From Methylumidiphilus sp963753955 (GTDB taxonomy: Bacteria; Pseudomonadota; Gammaproteobacteria; Methylococcales; Methylococcaceae): 64,000 nucleotides of DNA. Below the pieces are notes generated by a model. The model was given only the letters and a program-made list of their open reading frames with translations. It ran no database searches and was not told where the DNA came from. Shown piece after piece: positions 34,692 through 51,308 of this stretch (its first letter is position 1; each line of letters starts with the position of its first letter). The stretch spans positions 62,001 to 126,000 of the forward strand of contig CAVWEM010000006.1 of the NCBI GenBank assembly GCA_963753955.1. The letters run 5' to 3'. The position numbers were made by a program, and so were the translations under genes.

Positions 34692-36238
34692 GGGGGCGTA
34701 TCTTCCTGCCCTTGCCGCAACGCCGCACGGAAACGCCACAACTCGGTCAGCCGGTAGCCAGTATAACGCCCCAACAACAGGTTCGCCGCCAGCACGACCA
34801 GCAACAATTCGGGAAACACGAAGACTAGGTGTCCAAGCAATTGTTGCTCATCAACAAAAAGCCCATGGCCGCCACCAGCAAGCTGCCGAAGCCCTGTTGC
34901 AAGGCTTCCAGAGGCCCCGCCTCCTCCCAGACCAAAGCCATGCGCTCGACCGTCATGGAGAGGATGACCATCGGAAACAGCGCCACCGAAACACCTCGGT
35001 CGATGCCCAACTTGTGGCACATCAGACTGACCACGCCATCAGCAGGATGACGATGGTCAACACCGACGCCAATCGCGGCACCAGCAACAGTTTCAAATAT
35101 TCCAGGTAGAAGCGGATCGCCAAGCCCAAGCTGACCACCACGGTGAACAGGGCCATGCCCCACAGCAAACGGGTTTCGCGAAAGGCCAAAGCAATCAGGA
35201 TGGGCATGAACGTGCCGAAGGTCTTAAACCAACGACATTGCGCATGACCACGATCAGGAAAGCACCCACCGGGCGCGAGCAGGAGGATCCGGTAGACATT
35301 CTGGGTCTGCACCGGCAGGCTGAACAGGGAGAATTCCATGATCTTGGAACCCATTTGCCGCGCCCGCTGTTCCGCGACCAGTGTCATTTCCTGGGCATTC
35401 CGGGTGACGGAATACTCCACCTTGGGGAACTTGCCGCCAGTTGACCTCCAAAACGGGTTCCCTGCCCACATGCCAAACAATCGCTTCCTTAGGCATGCCC
35501 GGTTCGGCGGTTTGCGGGTTGAACGGCTGCCATTCTTCTCTGGCGTAAACCTCGATCCAAGGGCGTCAAGCAGCATGTTTCGAACCATCCACCAGGCGCA
35601 AGACATGGGTCATCCGTGCGGGTATGTCGGCACCTGCGAGGATATCGACGATGCGCGCCACCCATTCTTCCTGCGTCTGCGTGTCCTGCTGCAACAGACT
35701 GACATTGGCGTCTGGCGTCGCTCGTTAAGGCGCAATAGCAACTCGCGGCTGAAGGAAAGTGTGTCTGCCGACTTGCGGCGCGCCTCGTCGATCACCGCCT
35801 TCACCGCCGGGCGGATCATTTCGGGATATTCCGGAGGCATCAAGGCCGATGGAGGCTTGGTGATTTTCAGCCTGGGCCGTCGGATCACGGGCCAGATGCA
35901 GGCGGTAATACAACACCTGATAGCCTGTGGCTTTGCGCACCGCCCATTGCGCGTTGCGCCTCACACCATCATCCTCGGTGGTCAGCCCGTAATTGCTGGA
36001 AACGAAGTTTTCATCGACAACGGTATATCCGGATGGCATGCGCGGGAATGTATAGTTGGGCCTTGATCGGCATGTCCCGCTTGATCGGCTTGAACTCAAT
36101 GCGGGCTTCCACAGTCCAGACATCAGCCTGGTCGGTCGGAAACAGGGGAAGTCCCAAGCGGGTCACCTTGTAGTAGCATAGGGATAGCCCGATGCCCACC
36201 AACACAGGAGCGAGGATCTTGACATGCGGATTTCTCAT
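34688..36238 (-). CDS. Inactive transglutaminase-like protein with seven-TM domain (internal frameshifts)
   Basis: The start at ATG 36238 is MRNPHVKILAPVLVGIGLSL, a membrane anchor, followed by the periplasmic part VWTVEARIEFKPIKRDMPIK, YTVVDENFVSSNYGLTTEDD and PEYPEMIRPAVKAVIDEARR. Then come WQPFNPQTAEPGMPKEAIVW and a C-terminal membrane domain (TFGTFMPILIALAFRETRLL; ALFTVVVSLGLAIRFYLEYL). This matches the inactive-transglutaminase/7TM architecture (families Transglut_i_TM and 7TM_transglut). Five or more single-base indels break the frame. About 515 aa combined. It is flanked by a retropepsin-like protease gene upstream and an ATP-grasp gene downstream, a known conserved neighbourhood. Confidence 0.82.
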
Positions 36239-36263
36239 AGAGGAACACCCGCAAAAACGAGTT

Positions 36264-36856
36264 TCAGGCGTCACGGTGCGCCGCGCCGTCTTTGGCCTGG
36301 CATGGGTCTTGCTCCGCCTTGAACAGGAAAGTTTCACCCGCGTCCACCAGGCCACCTCCTTGAGGAAACTGCGCCCGAGCAACACAGGATAATTGAAATT
36401 GCTCCGATCCACCAGATTGAACTCCGCTTCGTATTCTTTGCCGTTTTTGCATATCGTCAGCAGCACCACATCGCGCTTGGAAGGCTGGCAGTCATCGCCT
36501 TTGCATTTGATGTTGACCGTCCTCGCCAGCGGTTTTTCAGCGATGATCGGCGGCAATTTTTGATCTTCGATATCGCCCAAACTAAACCGTACCCAGTCCT
36601 CGCCATTTTTGCTGAAATGTTCGATATTGTCGGCATGGAGCGAGGATGTCTTGGCGCCAGTGTCCAATTTGGCGGTCAACCGGCGGTTCCAGGGCTTGAT
36701 GAAAATCGACTCCAGCCAGCCCATGATGACTTTTTGTTTAGGCACCGGTTGGGATTTTACCACTGGCGGGGGATTGTCGCCCGCCCAGCCCGCAGTGGCT
36801 AGCAGCAATGTGACAAAGAATAAAGCTAAGTTCCAGCGCATATAAAGTTTACTCAT
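36264..36856 (-). CDS. Exported retropepsin-like aspartic protease (formerly 'ATP-dependent zinc protease' family)
   Basis: The N-terminal signal peptide (LYMRWNLALFFVTLLLATAG) precedes a retropepsin fold: KVIMGWLESIFIKPWNRRLT, then the catalytic LDTGAKTSSLHA (D-T-G-A motif), VRFSLGDIEDQKLPPIIAEK and YPVLLGRSFLKEVA. The end VDAGETFLFKAEQDPCQAKD is read one frame over after an indel near 36360. About 197 aa. The members of this three-gene set are associated with envelope or osmotic responses in other proteobacteria; the substrate here is unknown. First gene of the set. Confidence 0.82.
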
Positions 36857-37022
36857 TCGTAAATATAATGTTTTTTATGCGCAGGAACTTAATGCATTGC
36901 CGATGAAACGTTTGCCATGCCATGAGAAACAATCCCTATGCAAAATGAAAAGCCCGGGGCGATTGCGTCGCACCGGGCCTCCGCTCCAGAATCGGATCGC
37001 CTGACCCGTGCGACCTTGGGAC

Positions 37023-37649
37023 TTATTCGGAAATAGTCACCAGACCTTTTTTCTGGCTGGCGTAGAACGCCGCGATATCCTTGATCTCCACGTCCGAAAG
37101 CGTGGCAGCCATGCCGTTCATGATCGCGTTCTTCCTTGTGCCTTTCTTGTATTCCTTCAGCGCATTGACCAAATAGGCTTCGTATTGACCGGCCAGACGC
37201 GGATTCGGGGCTGTGCTTTTGCCTTCCTCTTCGCCATGGCAGCCTGCGCACCCCTTCTCGTCAGACTTATTCTTGCCCGCAGACACATTGCCGGAAATCG
37301 GGTTGGCTTCGCTAGTCAGGCGCTTTTTGGAGACATACGCAGCGATATCCTCCAAATCCTTTTCCGACCAACTGTTGGCATTGCCTTGCATGCTGCCATG
37401 CTTGCGCTCACCCGCCTTATAAGCTTGCAGGGCTGCAAGCACGGCTTCCGGGTGTTGCCCGCCGATGCGGGGGACCGGGTAATTGGGAACCGCGTTGCTA
37501 TATCCTTCAATGGCATGGCAACCGGCGCAAGTGAAAAACTTTTTCTTGCCTTCCTCCGCGTCCCCCGCAGCCTGCGCGGCCTGACCGCCCAACACGAGGC
37601 AAAGCCCCGCAGCCAAAAGGATCCGGCCCCATATGGTATTCATTTTCAT
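37023..37649 (-). CDS. Di-haem cytochrome c4
   Basis: Periplasmic electron carrier, about 208 aa, with two CxxCH haem sites (FFTCAGCHAIEGY and EKGCAGCHGEEEG) in two similar c-type domains. Each domain has its distal Met-containing segment (KHGSMQGNANSWSEKDLEDI and NAIMNGMAATLSDVEIKDIA). The ATG at 37649 (MKMNTIWGRILLAAGLCLVL) begins the signal peptide and has GGAG upstream; a frame from 37664 is longer. Cytochrome c4 delivers electrons to terminal oxidases. It lies 44 bp downstream of rpoC on the same strand, where many gammaproteobacteria have rpsL. Confidence 0.92.
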   Translation of the reverse strand: MKMNTIWGRILLAAGLCLVLGGQAAQAAGDAEEGKKKFFTCAGCHAIEGYSNAVPNYPVPRIGGQHPEAVLAALQAYKAGERKHGSMQGNANSWSEKDLEDIAAYVSKKRLTSEANPISGNVSAGKNKSDEKGCAGCHGEEEGKSTAPNPRLAGQYEAYLVNALKEYKKGTRKNAIMNGMAATLSDVEIKDIAAFYASQKKGLVTISE

Positions 37650-37693
37650 CTGATCGTGCTCCAAGTGAGTTCTTTTTAAGGCTGCATATGTTA

Positions 37694-41902
<4,209 letters not shown>

Positions 41903-41907
41903 GGGGC

Positions 41908-44900
41908 TTACTCCTGTTCCAACTCGATATTGATCGCCAAGGAGCGGATTTCCTTGATCAACACATTGAACGATTCGGGCATCGCAGCTTCCATCCGGTG
42001 GTCGCCGTCCACGATGTTCTTGTACATCTTGGTGCGACCGTTGACGTCGTCCGACTTGACCGTCAGCATTTCCTGCAGGGTATAGGCAGCACCGTAGGCT
42101 TCCAGCGCCCAGACTTCCATTTCCCCGAAACGCTGTCCGCCGAACTGCGCCTTGCCACCCAAGGGTTGCTGGGTCACTAGGCTGTAAGGGCCAGTGGAAC
42201 GGGCATGCATCTTGTCATCGACAAGATGGTTTAGCTTCAGCATATACATGTAGCCCACGGTGACATCACGCTCGAAGTGTTCGCCGGTGCGCCCGTCGTA
42301 TAAGCGGGTTTGTCCGGATGCCGGCAGATCCGCCAGCCGTAGCATGTCCTTGATGTCCTCCTCGGTCGCGCCATCGAACACCGGGGTCGCCATGGGTACG
42401 CCACGCCGCAGATTGGTGGCCAGTTCGACGATTTCGGCATCGGTGAAACTGTCCAGATCTTCGCGCTGGCCGTCACCGTTGTAAATCTGTTCAAGGAATC
42501 CGCGGATCTCCTGGATTTTCGACTGGGCCTCCAGCATTTTGCCGATCTTGATGCCCAGCCCTTTAGCCGCCCAACCAAGATGGGTTTCCAGGATCTGGCC
42601 CACATTCATGCGGGAAGGCACACCGAGGGGGTTCAGCACGATGTCCACCGGAGTGCCATCGGCGGTGTAGGGCATGTCTTCCACCGGCACGATCTGCGAG
42701 ATGACGCCCTTGTTGCCATGACGGCCAGCCATCTTGTCACCGGGTTGGATACGGCGCTTGACCGCCAGATAGACCTTGACCATCTTCAACACGCCGGGGG
42801 CGAGGTCATCGCCCATGGCGATTTTCCTTTTCTTTTCCTCCAAGCGGCGGTTCATCTCCTCGCGCTGCTGCTGGATCTGCTCGGCAACCGCCTCCAACTG
42901 CAATTGGTTTCCTCATCTTGCAGGCGGATTTCCATCCATTGCGAGGGTCTGAGCCCTTCCAGATAGGCCTTTTCGATGACTTTGCCCGATCTTAGCCCCG
43001 CAGGGCCGGATTCAGAAATCTTTCCAAGCAGCAACTGCTCTACGCGGTCATAGATGTCCTTCTCGATGATGCGCAACTGGTCGTTCAGATCTTTTTTGAC
43101 CTGTTCGATTTGGGCCTGCTCGATTTGCTTGGCGCGTTCATCCTTTTTCACACCGTCACGGGTGAACACCTGCACGTCGATGACCGTGCCGTCCATTCCG
43201 GAGGGTACGCGCAACGAGGTGTCTTTCACATCGGATGCCTTCTCGCCGAAAATCGCCCGCAGCAGTTTTTCCTCCGGCGTCAACTGGGTTTCGCCCTTGG
43301 GCGTGACCTTGCCGACCAGAATATCGCCCGCCTTCACCTCGGCACCGATGTACACGATGCCCGACTCGTCCAGTTTGGCCAACGCGGCCTCGCCCACATT
43401 GGGAATGTCAGCCGTGATTTCCTCGGGCCCCAGCTTAGTGTCACGGGCGACGCAAGTCTTCTCCTCAATGTGGATGGTAGTGAAGCGGTCGTCTTGCACC
43501 ACGCGCTCCGAAATCAGGATGGAATCCTCGAAGTTGTATCCATTCCACGGCATGAAAGCCACCAACAAATTCTGCCCCAAGGCCAATTCGCCCATGTCGG
43601 TGGACGGGCCGTCGGCCAGGATGTCATGCTTTGTCACACGGTCGCCGGGCTTGACTAGCGGACGCTGGTTGATGCAGGTGTTCTGGTTGGAGCGGGTGTA
43701 CTTGGTCAGATTGTAAATATCCACACCCGGAATCCCGGCCTCGGTCTCGTCGTCGTATACGCGCACCACGATGCGGCTGGCATCCACCGACTCGATCAAA
43801 CCCCCGCGCCGGGCGATCACCGCGACCCCGGAGTCCTTGGCCACGATGCGCTCGATGCCCGTGCCGACCAAGGGCTTTTCGGTACGCAAGGTCGGCACCG
43901 CCTGGCGTTGCATGTTGGAACCCATCAAAGCGCGGTTGGCATCGTCGTGTTCCAAGAACGGAATCAACGCAGCGGCGACGGAGACGATCTGCTTGGACGA
44001 GACATCCATGAAGTTGATCTTCTCCGGTGAAGCCAAGGTAAATTCATCCTTATAACGGCAAGAGACGAGATCGTCCTTCAATCTGCCATTTTCATCGACG
44101 GCGGCACTGGCTTGTGCGATGTGATACTTGCCTTCTTCGATGGCCGACAAATACTCAATCTCGTCACTGACGTAATTGTCCACCACCTTACGGTACGGCG
44201 TTTCCAAAAAGCCATATTCATTGGTGCGGGCATAAACCGATAGCGAGTTGATCAAACCGATGTTCGGGCCTTCCGGCGTTTCAATCGGACAGACCCGGCC
44301 ATAGTGGGTGGTATGCACGTCGCGCACCTCAAAACCTGCGCGTTCACGGGCCAAGCCACCCGGCCCCAGCGCCGATACGCGCCGCTTGTGGGTGATTTCC
44401 GACAGCGGGTTGCTCTGGTCCATGAACTGGGACAATTGGCTGGAGCCGAAGAACTCTTTGATGGAGGCCGCGACTGGCTTGGCATTGATGATTTCCTGCG
44501 GCATCAAGCCTTCGGAATCGGCCAAGGTCAAACGTTCCTTCACCGCACGCTCCACGCGCACCAGCCCTAGGCGGAATTGGTTTTCCACCATTTCCCCCAC
44601 CGAACGCACCCGGCGGTTGCCCAAGTGGTCAATATCATCGACTTGGCCGTTGCCGTTGCGGATATTGGTCAGTTCACGCAGCACATCAATGATGTCATCC
44701 TTCGACAACACGCCGGATCCAAAAATCTCCACGCGCCCCAAGCCGACGGTTGAACTTCATCCGTCCCACCGCCGAGAGGTCATAACGATCCGCCGTGAAG
44801 AACAGGTTTTCAAACAATGCCTGAGCCGCTTCTTTCGTCGGTGGCTCGCCGGGGCGCATCATGCGGTAAATTTCGACCAGCGCATCGAGCTGCGTTTCCG

Positions 44901-45988
44901 TGGCGTCAATTCGCATCGCGTTGGAAATATACGGGCCCCGATCCAGATCATTGACGAACAGACACTCGAAGTGGGTGATCCCCGCCGCCATCATCTTGCC
45001 AATGAGATCGTCGGTGATCTCGTCATTCACTTTGGCGATCAATTCTCCAGTAGCGGGGTCAATGACGTTGTGCGCCAGAATTTTGCCATGCAGATAATCA
45101 CGCGGCACTTCCATGCTGGTGATACCGGCCTTTTCGATCTGGCGGATATGCCGCGCCGTGATACGGTGGCCTTTTTCAACAATCACCTTTGCCGTCCACT
45201 TTGATATCGAAGCTGGCGATATCACCACGCAGACGGTCAGGAATCAATTCAAGCAGAATGTCCCCACCCGTCGAAAGGATAAATCCATTGGTCTCAAAGA
45301 ACAGTTTGATGATGCTCTCGTTGTCATAACCCAAGCCACGCAACAACACAGTGGCCGGCAGTTTCCGGCGGCGGTCTATGCGCACATACACGCAGTCCTT
45401 ATGGTCGAACTCAAAATCCAACCAGGAGCCGCGATAGGGGATGATCCGGGCGTTGAACAGCAGCTTACCCGAGGAGTGGGTTTTGCCGCGGTCATGGTCG
45501 AAGAACACCCCGGCGAACGGTGCAGCTGGGACACAATGACCCGTTCGGTGCCATTGATCACGAAGGTGCCGGTGTCGGTCATGAGCGGAATCTCGCCCAT
45601 ATAGATTTCCTGTTCCTTGATATCCTTGACCACTTTCGATCCTGCCGGTGCATCTTTATCGTAAATCACCAGGCGCACCAGCACACGCAACGGAGCCGCG
45701 TAAGTCGTTCCCCGCTGCTGGCATTCCTTGACATCAAAAGTTGGTTCTCCCAGCCGATAACTCACATATTCAAGCACCGCCAAGCCGGAATGGCTTTCGA
45801 TGGGAAACACCGATTTCAAAGCGGCATGCAGCCCTCGTCCACACGGCGTGAATGGGCGATGTTTCGGCCTGCAAAAACCTTTTGTAGGAATCGACTTGGG
45901 TTGCCAAAAGATAGGGTACTTCGAGAACGTCTTGGCGTTTGCCAAAACTCTTGCGTATGCGTTTTTTCTCGGTAAAAGAATATGCCAT
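41908..45988 (-). CDS. rpoB: DNA-directed RNA polymerase beta subunit (five apparent frameshifts)
   Basis: The start is MAYSFTEKKRIRKSFGKRQD at 45988 and the end LIKEIRSLAINIELEQE at 41908, about 1360 aa, as expected. Conserved blocks in order are VIVSQLHRSPG, LSQFMDQSNPLSEITHKRRV with SALGPGGLARERAGFEVRDV (rifampicin region), PIETPEGPNIGLINSLSVYA, KPGDRVTKHDILADGPSTD, and GDKMAGRHGNKGVISQIVPV. Frame changes are near 45830, 45510, 45187, 44740 and 42907; each joins two perfectly conserved stretches and several are in or beside short homopolymers. The gene is essential, so these are taken as consensus errors, not mutations. Confidence 0.96.
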
Positions 45989-46253
45989 GTTGGTTCCTTA
46001 CCTAAATATTTGCTTCAATTAACCACTGCGGCGTCTGTCACTGAAAGCATGCCGTATTTGCGCGGCATCTCTTGCGATGAAGACAATAAACTTACTTAAG
46101 CCTGATTTGACTACATACTTTTGCATGGCCTGATTTGGATAGGGTTTTGGCGGCACAATCCGCCTGGATTTGTTTATATTTGGTAACGCCAAAAGGCCGA
46201 CAGCATATTGCTGCCAGCCTAATGGAGCTAGTAAACGCCTAGGTAAATCAAAC

Positions 46254-46629
46254 TTATTTGATGGTTACCGCAGCCCCAGCTTCTTCTAGTTTCTTCTTGA
46301 TGCTGTCCGCATCGGCCTTGCTGATGGCTTCCTTCACGGTGGAAGGGGCACCTTCAACCAGATCCTTGGCTTCTTTCAAGCCAAGGCCAGTGATTTCGCG
46401 GATGACCTTGATCACGCCAACCTTGTTTGCGCCAAAGCTGGCCAGGACCACATCGAACTCGGTCTGCTCTTCGACCACTGCCGCAGGGCCTGCGGCGGGG
46501 GCGGCAACCGCCACTGCGGCGGCGGCGGAAACGCCGAACTTCTCTTCCATCAGAGGAAATCAGTTCAACGATTTCCATTACGGTTTTCTGGGCAATTGCT
46601 TCCAGAATCTCTTCATTTGATAATGCCAT
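46254..46629 (-). CDS. rplL: 50S ribosomal protein L7/L12 (one apparent frameshift)
   Basis: The start is MALSNEEILEAIAQKTVMEI-VELISS. One extra base near 46550 then shifts the frame, and the rest reads MEEKFGVSAAAAVAVAAPAA...FDVVLASFGANKVGVIKVIR and LGLKEAKDLVEGAPSTVKEA. The flexible Ala/Val/Pro hinge and the C-terminal factor-binding domain are complete. About 125 aa. It lies between rplJ and rpoB in the usual order. Confidence 0.96.
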
Positions 46630-46665
46630 TTGTAACTCCAGTTAATCTGTTGTGCTTAAAGCCGT

Positions 46666-47199
46666 TCAAGCGGCCTGTTTCTGGTCGCGAATTGCAGCCA
46701 CTGTGCGCGTAAGCTTCGCGTGGGGTTCCGCCAAAGTCCTGACGAACTTTTCGATCGGAGCCTTCATGGTACCCATGAGGATGCCAATGGCCTGATCGCG
46801 GGTAGGCAGTTTCGACAGTCTTTCCAGTTCGGATGCACCATACAGCTTTCCGCCAACGGCGACCAATTTGAGCACCAGTTTGTCGTTTTCCTTTTCCTTG
46901 GCGAATGCGCTGATAACACGCGCAGCCGCACCTGGATCTTCCAAGGAGAAAGCTAGAATGAGGGGCCCCACCAAACCTTCTTGCATACATGCAAATTCGG
47001 TTCCCTCCACAGCCTTGCGCGCCAAGGTGTTTTTGATTACCCGGAGATAAACCCCGGATTCGCGCGCTTGTTTGCGAAGATTGGTAAGCTGGTAAACTGT
47101 CAGCCCACGGTATTCCGCGGCAACCGCGGAATGCGCTTGAGCGGCAATGGCAGCAACTTCTGCGACGACTGCTTTTTTGTCATCTAATTTAAGCGCCAC
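46666..47199 (-). CDS. rplJ: 50S ribosomal protein L10
   Basis: 177 aa in a clean frame: MALKLDDKKAVVAEVAAIAA, VAAEYRGLTVYQLTNLRKQA, RVIKNTLARKAVEGTEFACM. It forms the base of the L7/L12 stalk and represses its own operon by binding the leader RNA, for which a candidate is present upstream. A GGAGGTAAATC site precedes the start codon. Confidence 0.97.
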   Translation of the reverse strand: MALKLDDKKAVVAEVAAIAAQAHSAVAAEYRGLTVYQLTNLRKQARESGVYLRVIKNTLARKAVEGTEFACMQEGLVGPLILAFSLEDPGAAARVISAFAKEKENDKLVLKLVAVGGKLYGASELERLSKLPTRDQAIGILMGTMKAPIEKFVRTLAEPHAKLTRTVAAIRDQKQAA

Positions 47200-47214
47200 G
47201 ATTTACCTCCGGCA

Positions 47215-47395
47215 GTTTTTCTGAATAGTTTTGGGAACCACCCAGAGCCAATAAAACCTCCGGATTTACCCGGAGACCTAAGTTTGCGGTTCCTTTCGCC
47301 AATGGATGGCTAGAGTACACCGTCTGCGCAGGCTAATGATTAAGCGCCTTGTGGCCCACCTGCGGTCTTTGACGGTTGCCGGCCGAAACCGGCAA
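47215..47395 (-). promoter_or_regulatory. Candidate L10 leader (autoregulatory mRNA leader of rplJL)
   Basis: The 209-bp minus-strand gap between rplA and rplJ contains AGCCTGCGCAGACGGTG (about 47317-47333), resembling the conserved part of the gammaproteobacterial rplJ leader. Several stem-loops lie closer to rplJ, such as TCCGGGTAAATCCGGA. The hairpin GGTTGCCGG-TTTC-(GG)CCGGCAACC near 47375-47399, just after rplA, may act as an attenuator. Assignment is by position and this motif. Confidence 0.5.
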
Positions 47396-47408
47396 CCCAA
47401 AGTCTTTG

Positions 47409-48105
47409 CTAGACGGCCAGACTGGCCTGATCGACGGCCAGGCCAGGCCCCATCGTGGACGAAACGCTGATTTTTTTCACATAAACGCCCTTGGAAGTGC
47501 TGGGCTTGAGCTTTTTCAGGTCAGCCAGCAAGGCTTCCAGGTTTTCCTTCAAAGCGCTATTCTCGAAGCTGGCCTTGCCGATAGTGCTAGTGGATGATGC
47601 CTTTCTTATCCGTGCGGTAGCGAACCTGACCCGCCTTGGCGTTTTTTACCGCCGTCGCTACATCTGGGGTGACTGTGCCAACTTTCGGGTTCGGCATCAA
47701 GCCCGCGCGGGCCAAGGATTTGCCCCAACTGACCGACGACACGCATGGCGTCGGGGGAAGCGATAACCACGTCAAAATTCAGATCCCCGGCTTTATTTGC
47801 GCAGCCAGATCATCCATGCCGACAATCTCCGCTCCCGCCGCCTTGGCGGCTTCGGCATTGGCGCCCTGTGTGAAAACGGCCACACGGACAGACTTGCCTG
47901 TCCCCCTGGGCAACACAGTGGCACCGCGGACGGCTTGATCGGACTTCCGTGGATCAACGCCTAGGTTTACCGCCACATCAATCGATTCCACAAACTTCAC
48001 CTTCGGCAACGACTTGAGCAAACCGAAGGCTTCTTCAGCCTGATAAACCTTGCTGGTATCGACTTTTTCTTTGATTGCTTTAAATCTTTTGCTTAACTTA
48101 GCCAT
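47409..48105 (-). CDS. rplA: 50S ribosomal protein L1 (apparent frameshifts)
   Basis: The start at ATG 48105 gives MAKLSKRFKAIKEKVDTSKV. The text continues VAVNLGVDPRKSDQAVRGAT and GAEIVGMDDLAAQIK, then shifts near 47790 to FDVVIASPDAMRVVGQLG, again to KSLARAGLMPNPKVGTVTPD, and finally to LKPSTSKGVYVKKISVSSTM-GPGLAVDQASLAV, ending at 47409. About 230 aa, normal. L1 binds 23S rRNA at the E-site stalk and regulates the L11-L1 operon. The frame changes sit between conserved blocks. Confidence 0.94.
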
Positions 48106-48107
48106 CA

Positions 48108-48536
48108 CTAACCCTCCACGTCCAAACCCATGCTACGGGCACTTCCCGCGATGGTGCGGATCGCCGCGTCCAAATCCGCCGCCGTCAGATCAGGCAGTTT
48201 CGCCTTGGCGATTTCAGCCAATTGATCGCGATTGATCTTGCCAATTTTGTTGGTGTTTGGATTGGGGCTACCGCCCTTCACACCGACAGCCTTTTTCAAC
48301 AAGAAGGTCGCCGGCGGAGTCTTGGTGATGAAGGTGAAACTACGGTCGCTGTAGACGGTAATGACGACCGGTAAGGGCATGCCCTTTTCGACATTCTGGG
48401 TTTGCGCATTGAATGTTTTGCAAAACTCCATGATGTTCACACCGCGCTGACCTAAGGCCGGGCCAATCGGAGGGCTGGGATTGGCTTCACCTGCCTTTAC
48501 TTGTAACTTGATATATCCAGTTATTTTTTTTGCCAT
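48108..48536 (-). CDS. rplK: 50S ribosomal protein L11
   Basis: 142 aa, intact: MAKKITGYIKLQVKAGEANP, SPPIGPALGQRGVNIMEFCK, TPPATFLLKKAVGVKGGSPN. These are the canonical L11 motifs, including the proline-rich N-terminal hinge of the GTPase-associated centre. Its stop lies immediately before the rplA start, so the two are translationally coupled. Confidence 0.97.
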   Translation of the reverse strand: MAKKITGYIKLQVKAGEANPSPPIGPALGQRGVNIMEFCKTFNAQTQNVEKGMPLPVVITVYSDRSFTFITKTPPATFLLKKAVGVKGGSPNPNTNKIGKINRDQLAEIAKAKLPDLTAADLDAAIRTIAGSARSMGLDVEG

Positions 48537-48630
48537 TGAAAACTCCTAGTGGGTTAAACGCTAAAGGCAGACCTTAAGCTCCCCGTTGACGATGACAGCG
48601 CAGCCCGGCCCTAGGCTAGGCTACGCTGGA

Positions 48631-49166
48631 TCAAGCTTTTTCGACTTGGCCGAAGTCAAGTTCCACAGGCGTGGGACGGCCGAAGATGAGCACTGAAACC
48701 CTAAGCTTGCTTTTTTCGTAGTTGACTTCCTCAACCACACCATTGAAATCTTTGAAAGGCCCCTCAATAACCCTCACTACTTCGCCGACTTCAAACAGGA
48801 TTTTTGGGCCGTGGCTTGTTGACCCCAGCTTCCACCCGGTTCAAAATCGCCTCGGCTTCAGCTTCGGTTATCGGGGCGGGCCGGTCGGATGTGCCGCCAA
48901 TAAAGCCAAGCACTCTCGGCACTTCCTTGACCAGATGCCAAGTCTCATCATTCAGTTCCATCTGGACTAAGACATATCCAGGAAAAAACTTCCTCTCGCT
49001 TTTCCTTTGCTGGCCTTGGCGCATCTCCACGACTTCCTCCGTGGGTACTAGAACCTTGCCGAAATAATGCTCCAAAGTTGGCGCGTTTAACCCTCTCCTC
49101 AAGCGCTTTCTTAACTTGATTTTCATAATTTGAGTAAGCATGAATGACATACCAACGTAACGCCAT
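48631..49166 (-). CDS. nusG: Transcription termination/antitermination protein NusG (two apparent frameshifts)
   Basis: The start is MALRWYVIHAYSNYENQVKK. It shifts near 49075 (T run) to LEHYFGKVLVPTEEVVEMRQ and KFFPGYVLVQMELNDETWHL, and shifts again near 48806 (A run) to the KOW domain ILFEVGEVVRVIEGPFKDFN with GVVEEVNYEKSKLRVSVLIF. It ends QVEKA at 48631. About 178 aa. NusG links RNA polymerase to Rho and to the ribosome. Both indels extend short homopolymers. Confidence 0.95.
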
Positions 49167-49167
49167 C

Positions 49168-49546
49168 TCACACCTTCTGCCCAGTCAGAATACCGACACC
49201 CCAGAACAAGAACATATCCATCAACCAAAGTATCAAGCCCACAACAAAGACCAATGCCACAACCAACATTGTTGCCTGCATGGTTTCTTGGCGCGTAGGC
49301 CAGATTACTTTTCTGACTTCCATCTTGGACTCTGTTGATAAATCCCCAAACCTTCGGCCGATGGCAGTTGTGAACACCAGCCCAACAGCAAGCCAGAGCG
49401 ACCACCAATATTCCCAGAACCCGGTAGACCAATGCATAAGACGAAAAATAGTAAAAGCCTGCTATTCCTGCGATCAACAGACTTATTGCAAGCACCAGTT
49501 TCACTGTATCGAACACCGACCCATTGGGTTCTGCTTGGGCTGCCAT
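49168..49546 (-). CDS. secE: Preprotein translocase subunit SecE (one apparent frameshift)
   Basis: The start MAAQAEPNGSVFDTVKLVLA opens two membrane helices (LAISLLIAGIAGFYYFSSYA; VYRVLGILVVALA). After a frame change near 49400 it continues RRFGDLSTESKMEVRKVIWP TRQETMQ, the conserved SecE cytoplasmic helix, and the third helix VVALVFVVGLILWLMDMFLF. About 125 aa, the three-helix form typical of gammaproteobacteria. It ends 1 bp before nusG. Confidence 0.94.
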
Positions 49547-49605
49547 GGTCGATTGTTTTCTTGAAAGATATTGATAAGGCCTGTGAAGCCTTAGCCACTA
49601 TAAGG

Positions 49606-49681
49606 TGGCAGGCCAGGAGGGGCTCGAACCCCCAACCTGCGGTTTTGGAGACCGCTGCTCTACCAATTGAGCTACTGACCT
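49606..49681 (-). tRNA. tRNA-Trp(CCA)
   Basis: A full cloverleaf on the minus strand: acceptor AGGTCAG with CTGGCCT, anticodon loop TCCAAAA (CCA), T arm GGGGGTTCGAGCCCC, encoded 3' CCA. It lies between tuf and secE, the common location. Confidence 0.97.
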
Positions 49682-49742
49682 GTGCTTTGAAACTTCAAAG
49701 TGTGCCGGAATTCATCTAAAGCGAATCTCGGCACTTGCTTTG

Positions 49743-50936
<1,194 letters not shown>

Positions 50937-50988
50937 CCGCCAATTCCCCTGTCGATTATTTCGGAAAACAGCAATTAAATAATACAAT

Positions 50989-51064
<76 letters not shown>

Positions 51065-51079
51065 ACAACACTCAACTCA

Positions 51080-51153
51080 TGGAGCGGGTGATGGGAATCG
51101 AACCCACGCCATCAGCTTGGAAGGCTGAGGTTCTACCGTTGAACTACACCCGC
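51080..51153 (-). tRNA. tRNA-Gly(TCC)
   Basis: Minus-strand cloverleaf GCGGGTGTAGTTCAACGGTA, anticodon loop CTTCCAA (TCC), T arm GTGGGTTCGATTCCCAT, encoded CCA. Confidence 0.97.
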
Positions 51154-51163
51154 ATAATGAAAC

Positions 51164-51249
<86 letters not shown>

Positions 51250-51308
51250 GTAAATAGTCCGTAATTCTGCGGTATACGGTAAATATTGTCAAGCAAAATT
51301 CTAATTGT

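Noticed and set aside
41908..45988. Calling rpoB a pseudogene
   Set aside because: It is an essential single gene, every catalytic block is perfectly kept and the breaks are single-base indels, several in homopolymers. Consensus error is more likely.
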